A stretch of 64,000 nucleotides of DNA, taken from assembly GCF_022549785.1 (NCBI RefSeq), contig NZ_JAKZGO010000007.1, positions 124,001 to 188,000 on the forward strand, written 5' to 3'. Shown piece by piece: positions 57,230-64,000 of the stretch. The position numbers were made by a program, and so were the translations under genes. Position 1 is the stretch's first letter. Every line of letters starts with the position of its first letter. Below the pieces are notes generated by a model. That model did no database searches and was not told where the DNA came from. It worked only from the letters and a program-made list of their open reading frames with translations. Origin of the DNA: Belliella alkalica (GTDB taxonomy: Bacteria; Bacteroidota; Bacteroidia; Cytophagales; Cyclobacteriaceae).

Positions 57230-58489
57230 TGGTCAAAAATAGTTGGCAAAATCCCTATAACGTATTGATTTAAAATTATTTACAAAAACCTTATTGAAAT
57301 CAGTTTCAATAAGGTTTTTTTGTTTCATGAAAACTTCAAAAAAAACGATGTTGGGCTTGTGGCTTTCTTGCCTCAATCAAGTGGGGAAAACAAGCAGGCA
57401 AGCAGCGATATAAGTGCAAAAATTGTGGCATTCTTTTCACTGGCTCCAACCCTTCAGTAACTAAAGCGAATCAGTTTGTTTGGTTTGAAAAATGGGTAGT
57501 TGGCAGACGTACATTTGAGCAATTAGTAACAGAGACTGGTCTGAGTAAGAGTACCATTCAGCGACTGTTCAAAAGGTATTTAAATGAACCTCCAACCCTA
57601 AGTGTTTACCCGTCTGAGCGAGTAAATCTTCTTATTGACGGCACATATTTTACCAGGGATTTATGCTTGATTTTATATCGGGACAACACTATTAAATTCA
57701 CTCAACTCTATCGTTTCAGTGACGGAGAACGCTATGAAGAACTCAAAGAAGACCTAGAAAATCTTCTAATTCTTGGAGTTCAAATTGAATCAATTACTTG
57801 CGATGGAAATCGGGCCTTAATCAAGGCAATCCGAAAAGTATGTCCACAAGTCACTCTTCAGAGATGCGTGATTCATGTGCAGCGAATGTGTAGAATATGG
57901 CTTTCTAACAATCCTAAGAGCATTCCCGGACAGGAACTTCGAAAAATTGTTTCCACACTACATCTGATCCAATCCAAACAAGAACTCAGTTTTTGGCTAC
58001 TCGAACTAGCCAATTGGGATGATCGACACCACCAGTTTGTTAATGAAAAAACAGTCAATCCCATAACAGGAAAGTATTGGTATAAACACAAACTATTGAG
58101 ACGTTCTTTTTCTGTTTTAAAAAGCGCATTGCCTAACCTTTTTGAGTACCTAGAAAATCAAAGGATTCCAAAATCAACCAATGGTTTAGAGTCATTTTTT
58201 GGACATTTAAAAATTAATTTAAATGTCCACAGAGGTCTATCAACTCAAAATAGAAAAAGCTTTTTGAGGTGGTACTTATACTTTAAGAATAGTAGGAAGT
58301 AAGGTTTTTCTTAGCCATAGAACAAGAAGAATGAAGTATAAAAAAGGGCTCCGATAAGCGAAGCCCTCTCATTCCACTTGACAGATTTTATTGCTGGTAA
58401 GTTGCTCCTCAGCAGAGCTTACGTCCTCTTCAAATCTGCATGGCATGTTAAGAAATTTTTCAACAAAAGTCACCAACTATTTTTGACCA
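57230..58489 (+). mobile_element. IS256-variant (Zn-ribbon type) insertion sequence
   Basis: Perfect 17-bp terminal inverted repeats: TGGTCAAAAATAGTTGG at 57230-57246 and its complement at 58473-58489, giving about 1260 bp. A single transposase frame fills the middle. A perfect 16-bp stem hairpin (57284-57299 with 57304-57319, loop TCAG) followed by T residues sits 7 bases before the transposase ATG and probably blocks read-through from outside. A target duplication is not obvious at the ends. Confidence 0.85.
57327..58302 (+). pseudogene. IS256-family transposase, variant Zn-binding type, frameshifted near the start
   Basis: From the ATG at 57327 translation reaches a stop after 28 codons. 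Removing one A from the A8 run at 57338-57345 joins it to the main frame and gives about 324 residues: a Zn ribbon (CWACG ... CKNCG), an HTH-like part (TFEQLVTETGLSKSTIQRLF), then the DDE domain with LLIDGTYF (first Asp), ITCDGNRALIKAI (second Asp), RCVIHVQRMC, and STNGLESFFGHLK (Glu). The product is intact after the A run. It may be inactivated, or may depend on slippage at the A8 tract. Confidence 0.85.
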
Positions 58490-58577
58490 CATTACCAAAA
58501 TTGTTTGACGCAATAGAAGATCTATTTGCTATCTCTTCTTATTTTGTACTTTGTTCAAAAAGCTTTGTTCAAAAAAA

Positions 58578-58608
58578 AGCCAGACCGTGTAGATCTGGCT
58601 TTTTTTAT
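58578..58608 (-). terminator. Bidirectional-type intrinsic terminator after the M48 gene
   Basis: AGCCAGA (58578-58584) pairs with TCTGGCT (58594-58600), flanked by A8 on the left and T7 on the right. It directly follows the stop of the minus-strand M48 gene. Confidence 0.82.
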
Positions 58609-59414
58609 CATTGCTTGTTACTTTTTTCATAGTATGCCATAGACTCTGGCATTTGTTTATTCAATTCCTGAATCCTTCTGTCTGGTCCAGGGTGAGTAGA
58701 CAAGAAATCAGGTGGTCTATTACCATCTCCACCAGCATTCATTCTTTCCCAAAATGATGGAGCGACTCTTGGGTCATAACCCGCCAATGCCATAAAATTA
58801 AGTCCAAGTTGATCTGCTTCTAGTTCATGTCTTCTTGAGAATTTCAACATTCCCAATTGACCTCCATAACCTATTGCTTGTAAAAATATGCCTTGTGTTA
58901 AGGTTGGATTTTGTCCCATTGCTACTTGTACACCTCCAAGTAAACCATTCAAAACCAAGCCATTTGACATTCTTTCACGGGCATGACTTGCAACAGCATG
59001 GGCAACCTCATGCCCCATGACAACTGCCACACCGGCCTCATCTTTACATATTGGCATAATCCCAGTGTAGAAAGCTACTTTCCCTCCTGGCATACACCAA
59101 GCATTAACTTGCTCACTTTCAATAAGGTTAAATTCCCATTGGAAGCCCTCCAATTCTTTCTCATAACCTTTTTCACGCATATATTTTTCTACTGCAGCAG
59201 CAATCCTTTTACCAACTCTTACCACCATTTGGCCTTCAGCTGTATTGGTCACAAGTTTACTTGATTTTAAGACTTCGTCATATTGATCATATGACATAGG
59301 TAGGATCTCTCCATTGCTGACAAGGTTCAGTTGATTACGCCCACTAAAAGGAACTTTTGCACAGGAATATGTAATGATTCCTATCAACAACAAAATCGAA
59401 ATTTTCTTTAACAT
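58608..59414 (-). CDS. M48 family zinc metalloprotease lipoprotein
   Basis: A 268-residue lipoprotein (LLLIGIITYSCAKVPFSGRNQLNLV, C18). The zinc motif HEVAHAVASH (HExxH) lies near residue 137, and the third ligand is the Glu of RRHELEADQLG. The KVPFSGRNQL and THPGPDRRIQEL segments are typical of the BepA/LoiP-like periplasmic M48 enzymes of outer-membrane quality control. It sits next to the IS; its terminator separates it from the IS flank. Confidence 0.93.
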   Translation of the reverse strand: MLKKISILLLIGIITYSCAKVPFSGRNQLNLVSNGEILPMSYDQYDEVLKSSKLVTNTAEGQMVVRVGKRIAAAVEKYMREKGYEKELEGFQWEFNLIESEQVNAWCMPGGKVAFYTGIMPICKDEAGVAVVMGHEVAHAVASHARERMSNGLVLNGLLGGVQVAMGQNPTLTQGIFLQAIGYGGQLGMLKFSRRHELEADQLGLNFMALAGYDPRVAPSFWERMNAGGDGNRPPDFLSTHPGPDRRIQELNKQMPESMAYYEKSNKQ

Positions 59415-59520
59415 AACAGTATGAATATTTTTGCGAAAATGCCCAAAAAAGATGCCATTTCAAAAGACAGTATACAATTTTTGATTAATTTGAAGATTAT
59501 TATTCATAAACCCTATCAAA

Positions 59521-59997
59521 ATGACTTCAGAAGCACGTAGCTATTCAAATAAAATGACAAACCCATTTATTTTTTGGTGGGCAATGCTTTTCAAACTTCC
59601 TTCAGCTATTTTTTGGAGATTGAAAATCAAGAAGCTTGATAGTGATTCCTGTGAAGTAACAATCCCCTATTTTTGGAGAAGCCAAAACCCATTCAAATCA
59701 ATTTATTTTGCAGCATTAGCGGGTGCAGCAGAACTCAGTACCGGCGCTTTATGCCAGCTTTCTATGGCTGGAAAAGGTCGATACAGCATGTTGGTAGTGG
59801 ACTTCAAGGCTGAATTTCACAAAAAAGCGAATCAGAAAATCACATTTGAATGTGACCAAGGAAAGGAATTAGAAGTGATTATCGATAAACTTCAACCTGG
59901 TGATAGTGACAAACTGACGATGGTTTCAACTGGTTACAACCCTCAAAGAGAGGTTGTAGCAAGGTTTTTTGTAACATGGTCATTCAAAAGAAAATAA
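59521..59997 (+). CDS. DUF4442 hotdog-fold protein (thioesterase-like)
   Basis: A 158-residue protein of the length and pattern of DUF4442, a PaaI-like hotdog family: IFWRLKIKKLDSDSCEVTIPYFWRSQNPFKSIYFAALAGAAELSTGAL. The AAELSTGAL helix with Glu is the likely active-site helix. It probably acts as a cytoplasmic acyl-CoA thioesterase or acyl-binding protein; substrate unknown. It is divergent from the M48 gene. Confidence 0.82.
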   Translation: MTSEARSYSNKMTNPFIFWWAMLFKLPSAIFWRLKIKKLDSDSCEVTIPYFWRSQNPFKSIYFAALAGAAELSTGALCQLSMAGKGRYSMLVVDFKAEFHKKANQKITFECDQGKELEVIIDKLQPGDSDKLTMVSTGYNPQREVVARFFVTWSFKRK

Positions 59998-60005
59998 GGC
60001 AATAT

Positions 60006-60749
60006 CTACCTTTTTCGTCCTGTCCTTCTGTCAAAAAAATCAATTAATCGCTGCTCAACCATTTTCCAGTTCATATCCAAGAATTGATGATCTCTGTTTT
60101 GAAGATTGAATTCAATAATTAAGTCATCTAAATCTTGGTTGCTGAGGTTATATTCAGCTTTCAAAGCTGTCATGACAGAATCTGATTGTATCAATTCTAG
60201 ATAATCTTGCTGCCTTGCCAAAAAGGCTAATTTTCTTGCATATTGTCGCTTTTGTCTCTCGCTTTTCATAAAATAGGAAATTGGTCCATCGATAGTAATC
60301 GCTGGAGCGAGCCCGGGATTATCGGACATACCAAGGTAAACTTTTCCCGGCCCAGCTTTTCTATCTGACAATCCAACCATCCCTGTTGGACTGGCACTTC
60401 CTCCCATAGACAAGGACATTCTGTATTTTTCTCCATAGACATCAAACCTAGGCAAAAGTCTAGCATTCAAATGGATTTCCACTACCAAATGTGTTTCTAT
60501 CCCTACTTTCAAACCGTGTGGAATATAATGATCTTTCACTACAGAAAGTGAATCACCTGGCTGGCCTTTTACCCGAAAATAACCACGTGTATTGGTGATG
60601 CTTTGATCTCCGTTGGCAAGATTGATTACCACAACATCCTCTAAATAGCCTTTATCAAAACCATCAATCACATTTCCAGTGATAGTCTGTGCGAATAAAC
60701 ACTTGCAAAAAGCAAAGCAAAAGAGACAAATGAAGAATATAGATTTCAC
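60006..60749 (-). CDS. CarboxypepD_reg-like domain protein
   Basis: A 247-residue protein with a signal peptide (MKSIFFICLFCFAFCKCLFAQ). Residues about 22-100 (ITGNVIDGFDKGYLEDVVVINLANGDQSITNTRGYFRVKG) form a carboxypeptidase-regulatory-like beta-sandwich, the same domain that opens SusC-type receptors. The remainder is a charged helical region without known motifs. It is probably periplasmic or outer-membrane associated. It converges with the DUF4442 gene, with 8 bases between stops. Confidence 0.78.
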   Translation of the reverse strand: MKSIFFICLFCFAFCKCLFAQTITGNVIDGFDKGYLEDVVVINLANGDQSITNTRGYFRVKGQPGDSLSVVKDHYIPHGLKVGIETHLVVEIHLNARLLPRFDVYGEKYRMSLSMGGSASPTGMVGLSDRKAGPGKVYLGMSDNPGLAPAITIDGPISYFMKSERQKRQYARKLAFLARQQDYLELIQSDSVMTALKAEYNLSNQDLDDLIIEFNLQNRDHQFLDMNWKMVEQRLIDFFDRRTGRKR

Positions 60750-60839
60750 ATTACGAATGTATCCTTCAAAATTGACCTTAAAAAATTTATGGTGTTAAAA
60801 ATCTTTAAGCACCTCAAATGTATTCCTTGTATTAATTTT

Positions 60840-60847
60840 TAAATTTG
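60840..60847 (+). promoter_or_regulatory. Putative -7 element for the GluQ-RS-type gene
   Basis: TAAATTTG matches TAnnTTTG and overlaps an in-frame TTG at 60845, so the start is best placed at the ATG 60851, 3 bases after the element. Confidence 0.5.
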
Positions 60848-60850
60848 AAT

Positions 60851-61711
60851 ATGGAGAACTTTAAGCTTACACGGATAGCACCAACTCCCAGTGGTTTTTT
60901 GCATTTAGGAAATCTCTATTCCTTCTTAATTACATATGCTCTATCCAGAAAATTTAATTCAAAAATCCTTCTCCGAATTGATGATTTAGATTTAGAAAGA
61001 GTGAAGAAAAAGTACATCCAAGATATTTTTGACACCTTGGACTTTCTTGAAATAGGCTATGACATGGGTCCCAAAAATGTAAAGGATTTTAAGCAAAATT
61101 TTTCGGTTTATCATAGGATGGATTTGTACCAAAACATTCTAGAAGAGTTGATTGAAAAGAACTTGTTGTTTGCCTGTGATTGTAGTAGAAACAAAATCGC
61201 AAAAATGCATCCCAGAGGTTTCTATACAGGATACTGTCAAACTCGGAACCTTCCATTTGAATATCAAGAAACGAATTTAAGGATAAAAACACCTGTTCAG
61301 AATGAACTAACAATCAAAACCCTAACGGGATGTTTAAGTCATAAAATCCCTGGGATTTTACGTGATTTTGTCGCTAGGAAAAAAGATGGTTCTCCCTCTT
61401 TCCAACTTCAATCTGTCATCGATGACCTTCATTATGGAGTGGATCTTATAGTTCGGGGAAGAGATCTTTTTGGGTCTTCATTGGCACAAACATTTTTAGC
61501 TTCACAACTAGGAGAAAACAATTTTTCTCACATAACTTTTCATCATCATGATTTGATAATGAGTAAGAAGAACAAGAAATTATCAAAATCAGCTGGTGAT
61601 ACCTCCATACAGTTTCTTAGAAAAAATGGTAAGAAGAAAGAGGACATTTTCCTACTCCTTGGCAAAATACTCGGACTCAAAGAAGAAATAAAAAGCATTG
61701 ATGATTTTTAA
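60851..61711 (+). CDS. gluQ: Glutamyl-Q tRNA(Asp) synthetase-like enzyme
   Basis: A 286-residue class I synthetase core without an anticodon-binding domain. HIGH-type motif APTPSGFLHLGNL, KMSKS-type KKLSKSAGD, and a Zn site with Cys residues in FACDCSR and YTGYC, the pattern of GluQ-RS (YadB). That enzyme charges glutamate onto queuosine of tRNA-Asp. The DDLD-RVK acceptor-side motif (IDDLDLERVKKKY) fits. A full-length GltX is ruled out by length. A start at TTG 60845 is disfavoured because the promoter element covers it. Confidence 0.88.
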   Translation: MENFKLTRIAPTPSGFLHLGNLYSFLITYALSRKFNSKILLRIDDLDLERVKKKYIQDIFDTLDFLEIGYDMGPKNVKDFKQNFSVYHRMDLYQNILEELIEKNLLFACDCSRNKIAKMHPRGFYTGYCQTRNLPFEYQETNLRIKTPVQNELTIKTLTGCLSHKIPGILRDFVARKKDGSPSFQLQSVIDDLHYGVDLIVRGRDLFGSSLAQTFLASQLGENNFSHITFHHHDLIMSKKNKKLSKSAGDTSIQFLRKNGKKKEDIFLLLGKILGLKEEIKSIDDF

Positions 61712-61736
61712 ATAGCTTATTTCAAAAACACAACAA

Positions 61737-61772
61737 AAAAGCTGGAAGTCATTTGACTTCCAGCTTTTTTTT
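61737..61772 (+). terminator. Bidirectional intrinsic terminator
   Basis: GCTGGAAGTC (61741-61750) pairs with GACTTCCAGC (61755-61764), loop ATTT, flanked by A-rich and T8 tracts. It serves the gluQ-type gene and probably the convergent S10 gene. Confidence 0.88.
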
Positions 61773-61824
61773 CATTTCTCAAAAGTTTTGACAAATCTTA
61801 CTTTAGTATGACCAAGGTAAAAAA

Positions 61825-63312
61825 TCAATATTTTGCAGGAACATCTTTGCCTGGCAAAGTATTTTTTATGAATTCCCTGATATCATCATTTGAAGTTTTT
61901 AGATCTTCTGCCCTCAAGTACATCATATGTCCACTTCTATAGGCTTTGAAAGATAGTCTATCTTTTAAAGAGCCATTTTGATCCATTTGCCACATATTGA
62001 ATTTAGCATTGAAATAATCAGTCCCCCCATCATAATAACCAGACTGAGTCATTACATGCAGATAAGGATTCTGACGCATAGCATTTGCCAATTGCTCAGC
62101 AGTATTTTCATTGCTTCTATCCCAAGGGTTCACTGGACCAAATAGATTATAAGTCAAGTCTGTCTTGTAGTTTAATACATTTCTTGCATATAAATTGAAA
62201 GCTGGAGCAAAAGCATGGTTCCAAGCAGTAAGTGCTGGATCAAAATCAGGACGTGCACCAGTACCAGCTTTATCTATCCCTTTGTATCTACTATCTAATC
62301 TACCTATCGTCAAACCTTGATCTCTGAGTAATTCTTTCCAAAAAAAGTTCGTAGGAACAGCTAAGTTATGTTCAAGTATCACTTTCTCACTCAAGCCAGA
62401 GTAATAAGCCATTTTTTTGGCTATTTCAATTCTTTTAGCTGGATCTATAGACCCACCTTTTGCCATAGCTGGCAGTACAATATCAATCGTGTAAGCTTCT
62501 ACTTCTGGAAGAATATCATCCAAATCCCTTGCTTGCAAATCTGCTGGAAGCACTTTATGATACCAAGCAGTCGCAGCGTAATATGGTAAGTAGTTTGCAC
62601 CTCCAAGTGGGCCACTTCTATCAAGTCCCATAGGCGTAGGAGAAACCAAAATCACACCATTGAAATACATCCAATGTGAGTTTTGTAGCTGGGAAACCAT
62701 GCCCGCAACTCTAGTTGTACCATAACTTTCTCCAATCAAATACTTTGGCGAAGCCCATCTATTTTGTCTGGTCACAAAAGTATTTACCCAATCGGATAAA
62801 TATCTGATATCAGAATTGATTCCAAAAAAGGTAGATCTAGGTGTGTCTTTGTTCACTATCCTAGAATAACCAGTATTGACAGGATCTACAAATACAATGT
62901 CTGCTACATCAAGAATGGAATGTGGATTTTCGCTATATCCATACGGCTGCAAAGGATAGCCTTCATCATCAATATTCAATTTGTATGGACCTGTATAAGC
63001 TAGGTGCATCCATAATGATGCGGACCCTGGACCACCGTTAAATGAAATTACCAAAGGCCTATTTGCCTTGTCAGATATATCTGTCCTTTCGTAATATGTG
63101 TAAAAAAGTGAAGCAATAGGCTTGCCTTCATCATCCCATACTGGCATTGTACCAGCAGTAGCTTTGTAAGGGACTCTTTTGCCATTGATCGTAATCTCAT
63201 GGCGAGTTTCTTTTGCTGACTCTATTTCGATTTGTCTAGTTTCTTGTGCTTCTGCTATTGTCAAACAAAAAACCAACAAGAATACTCCCAGTAAATTTTT
63301 TTTCATCATCAT
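61825..63312 (-). CDS. S10 family serine carboxypeptidase
   Basis: A 495-residue protein with a signal peptide (KKNLLGVFLLVFCLTIAEAQ); any of three consecutive ATGs could start it. Motifs are ISFNGGPGSASLWMHL (oxyanion hole), LIGESYGTTR (nucleophile Ser), QSGYYDGGTDYFNAKF (Asp) and YRSGHMMYLRAEDL (His). It is an exported C-terminal exopeptidase for scavenging peptides. It converges with the gluQ-type gene at a strong terminator and has a long repeat-rich upstream gap. Confidence 0.94.
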   Translation of the reverse strand: MMMKKNLLGVFLLVFCLTIAEAQETRQIEIESAKETRHEITINGKRVPYKATAGTMPVWDDEGKPIASLFYTYYERTDISDKANRPLVISFNGGPGSASLWMHLAYTGPYKLNIDDEGYPLQPYGYSENPHSILDVADIVFVDPVNTGYSRIVNKDTPRSTFFGINSDIRYLSDWVNTFVTRQNRWASPKYLIGESYGTTRVAGMVSQLQNSHWMYFNGVILVSPTPMGLDRSGPLGGANYLPYYAATAWYHKVLPADLQARDLDDILPEVEAYTIDIVLPAMAKGGSIDPAKRIEIAKKMAYYSGLSEKVILEHNLAVPTNFFWKELLRDQGLTIGRLDSRYKGIDKAGTGARPDFDPALTAWNHAFAPAFNLYARNVLNYKTDLTYNLFGPVNPWDRSNENTAEQLANAMRQNPYLHVMTQSGYYDGGTDYFNAKFNMWQMDQNGSLKDRLSFKAYRSGHMMYLRAEDLKTSNDDIREFIKNTLPGKDVPAKY

Positions 63313-63759
63313 TATTTGGATTTAATTGTCACTAAATTAATTGAATATTTAAAACAGAATTTGGATTTTACACAAACCTTTGGAGATTTAGGTTGAACGG
63401 AGATATAATCAACTGCTTCATTAATACAATTTGGATTGATATTGGATATTTAGAAGATATTGGATATTGGTGGATATTAGTTGATATTAGATATTGAGAG
63501 ATATTAGATATTAATGGATATTGGATATTGATGGATAATGGATATTAGTGGATATTGGATATTGGTGGATATTGGATCCGCCACTGGGGACAAGTTATTG
63601 GTTGATATTAGGTCTGACCTGGTGGATATGCTGTAAATTGATATTGGTTGAATGGGGTTTGTGTGGATTGCGGGTGGTGGTATTGGTGTTTGTAGCATTT
63701 TTTTCAAGTCCATTAACCCGAGATTTGAGGTTAATTAAATAAAACGAAAAAGCACTCCA
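63313..63759. repeat. GATATTGG microsatellite-like region
   Basis: From about 63430 to 63600 GGATATT(G/A)G and TGGATATTAG words repeat irregularly. No gene is supported; small frames here are by-products of the repeat. Confidence 0.75.
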
Positions 63760-64000
63760 CTAATTCTCTTTTGCAGCATATGAAACCAATTTGGCTATCA
63801 CCACAGCGGGATATAGAATTCCTGAAGCCGAAAGAAAGACTGAAAGCATTTTTGTTGGAAGATTTGCGGGAAATACATCACCAAAACCCAAGGTACTGAT
63901 ACATGACAAACTGTAATAAATATATTCTCCATAATCGGCGTCAAGCCCACCCAAAGACTTATTACCTTCAAGGGATTCACCAGTGATCAAATGAATCACT
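63760..64000 (-). CDS. Potassium-channel family protein, C-terminal part (truncated by window)
   Basis: The frame is open at the window edge and ends at a stop at 63760, leaving about 80 residues. They contain a pore helix and selectivity filter STLGFGDVFPANLPTK (GFGD in place of GYGD) and a following transmembrane helix (SVFLSASGILYPAVVIAKLVSY), the layout of a two-helix ion channel. A regulatory domain upstream cannot be judged. Confidence is good for the family, low for specificity. Confidence 0.75.
   Translation of the reverse strand, partial: VIHLITGESLEGNKSLGGLDADYGEYIYYSLSCISTLGFGDVFPANLPTKMLSVFLSASGILYPAVVIAKLVSYAAKEN

Noticed and set aside
58341-58375. Terminator at the IS 3' end (AGGGCT/AGCCCT hairpin)
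   Set aside because: Short stem with a large loop and no T tract; not convincing.
58378-58632. Frame across the IS right end and terminator
   Set aside because: It spans the inverted repeat, the repeat remnant and the terminator hairpin, so it is not a plausible gene.
63504-63742. Two frames in the GATATTGG repeat
   Set aside because: Low-complexity products imposed by the repeat.

Overview
The window is bacterial, low in G+C, and looks like a Cytophagales member of the Bacteroidota, most likely a Cyclobacteriaceae-type genome. This rests on SusC/SusD pairs, DUF5777, DUF2490 and CarboxypepD_reg-like proteins, TAnnTTTG promoter elements and weak Shine-Dalgarno signals. The taxonomic call is inference from gene content. 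No rRNA, tRNA or CRISPR array was seen.

Layout. 1-4423: the right end of an extracellular contractile injection system (eCIS) locus, with the 3' part of a tape-measure-type protein and then a 1304-residue candidate cargo ending in an HNH-like nuclease domain. 4424-5936: a GxxExxY (PD-D/E-xK fold) gene followed by six tandem copies of a ~144-bp palindromic unit that carries the last codons of that gene. 5937-20968: housekeeping and envelope genes: a WYL-type regulator, a Rieske/YceI/DUF5777 operon, Smc, a TlpA-like lipoprotein, a bile-acid-symporter-type carrier, an acyltransferase, a YheT-type hydrolase and an M20 amidohydrolase.

21012-47987 is a pectin utilization locus. The minus-strand arm holds two PL1-type lyases, a VOC protein, a DUF5123-type surface protein, SusD, SusC, a CE8-esterase fusion, a CE12 acetylesterase, GH28, GH43, CE8, GH105 and a DUF4861 protein. 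The divergent plus-strand arm holds KduI, KduD, a LacI-family regulator, UxaC and a tagaturonate reductase. Together they would bind pectin outside the cell, de-esterify and cut it, import oligomers through SusC/D, open unsaturated ends with GH105 and feed the uronates into the Kdu and Uxa routes. Altronate dehydratase, KDG kinase, KDPG aldolase and a uronate permease are not in the window. Four near-palindromic GCAA(T/A)CG(A/T)TT(G/A)C sites, two upstream of susC and one before each of the divergent operons, are the likely operators of the encoded LacI protein.

48203-64000: core genes again: a Gre-like factor, DUF2490, nicotinamidase, DnaB, CydAB, an Mpl-type ligase, a DnaQ-like exonuclease, an M48 protease, DUF4442, a GluQ-RS-type enzyme, an S10 peptidase and the 3' end of a potassium-channel gene. 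They are interrupted by 79-bp intergenic repeats into which an IS256-variant element (57230-58489) has inserted; its transposase is out of frame at an A8 run. The most unusual items are the eCIS cargo candidate, the GxxExxY-derived palindrome array and the LacI operator set.
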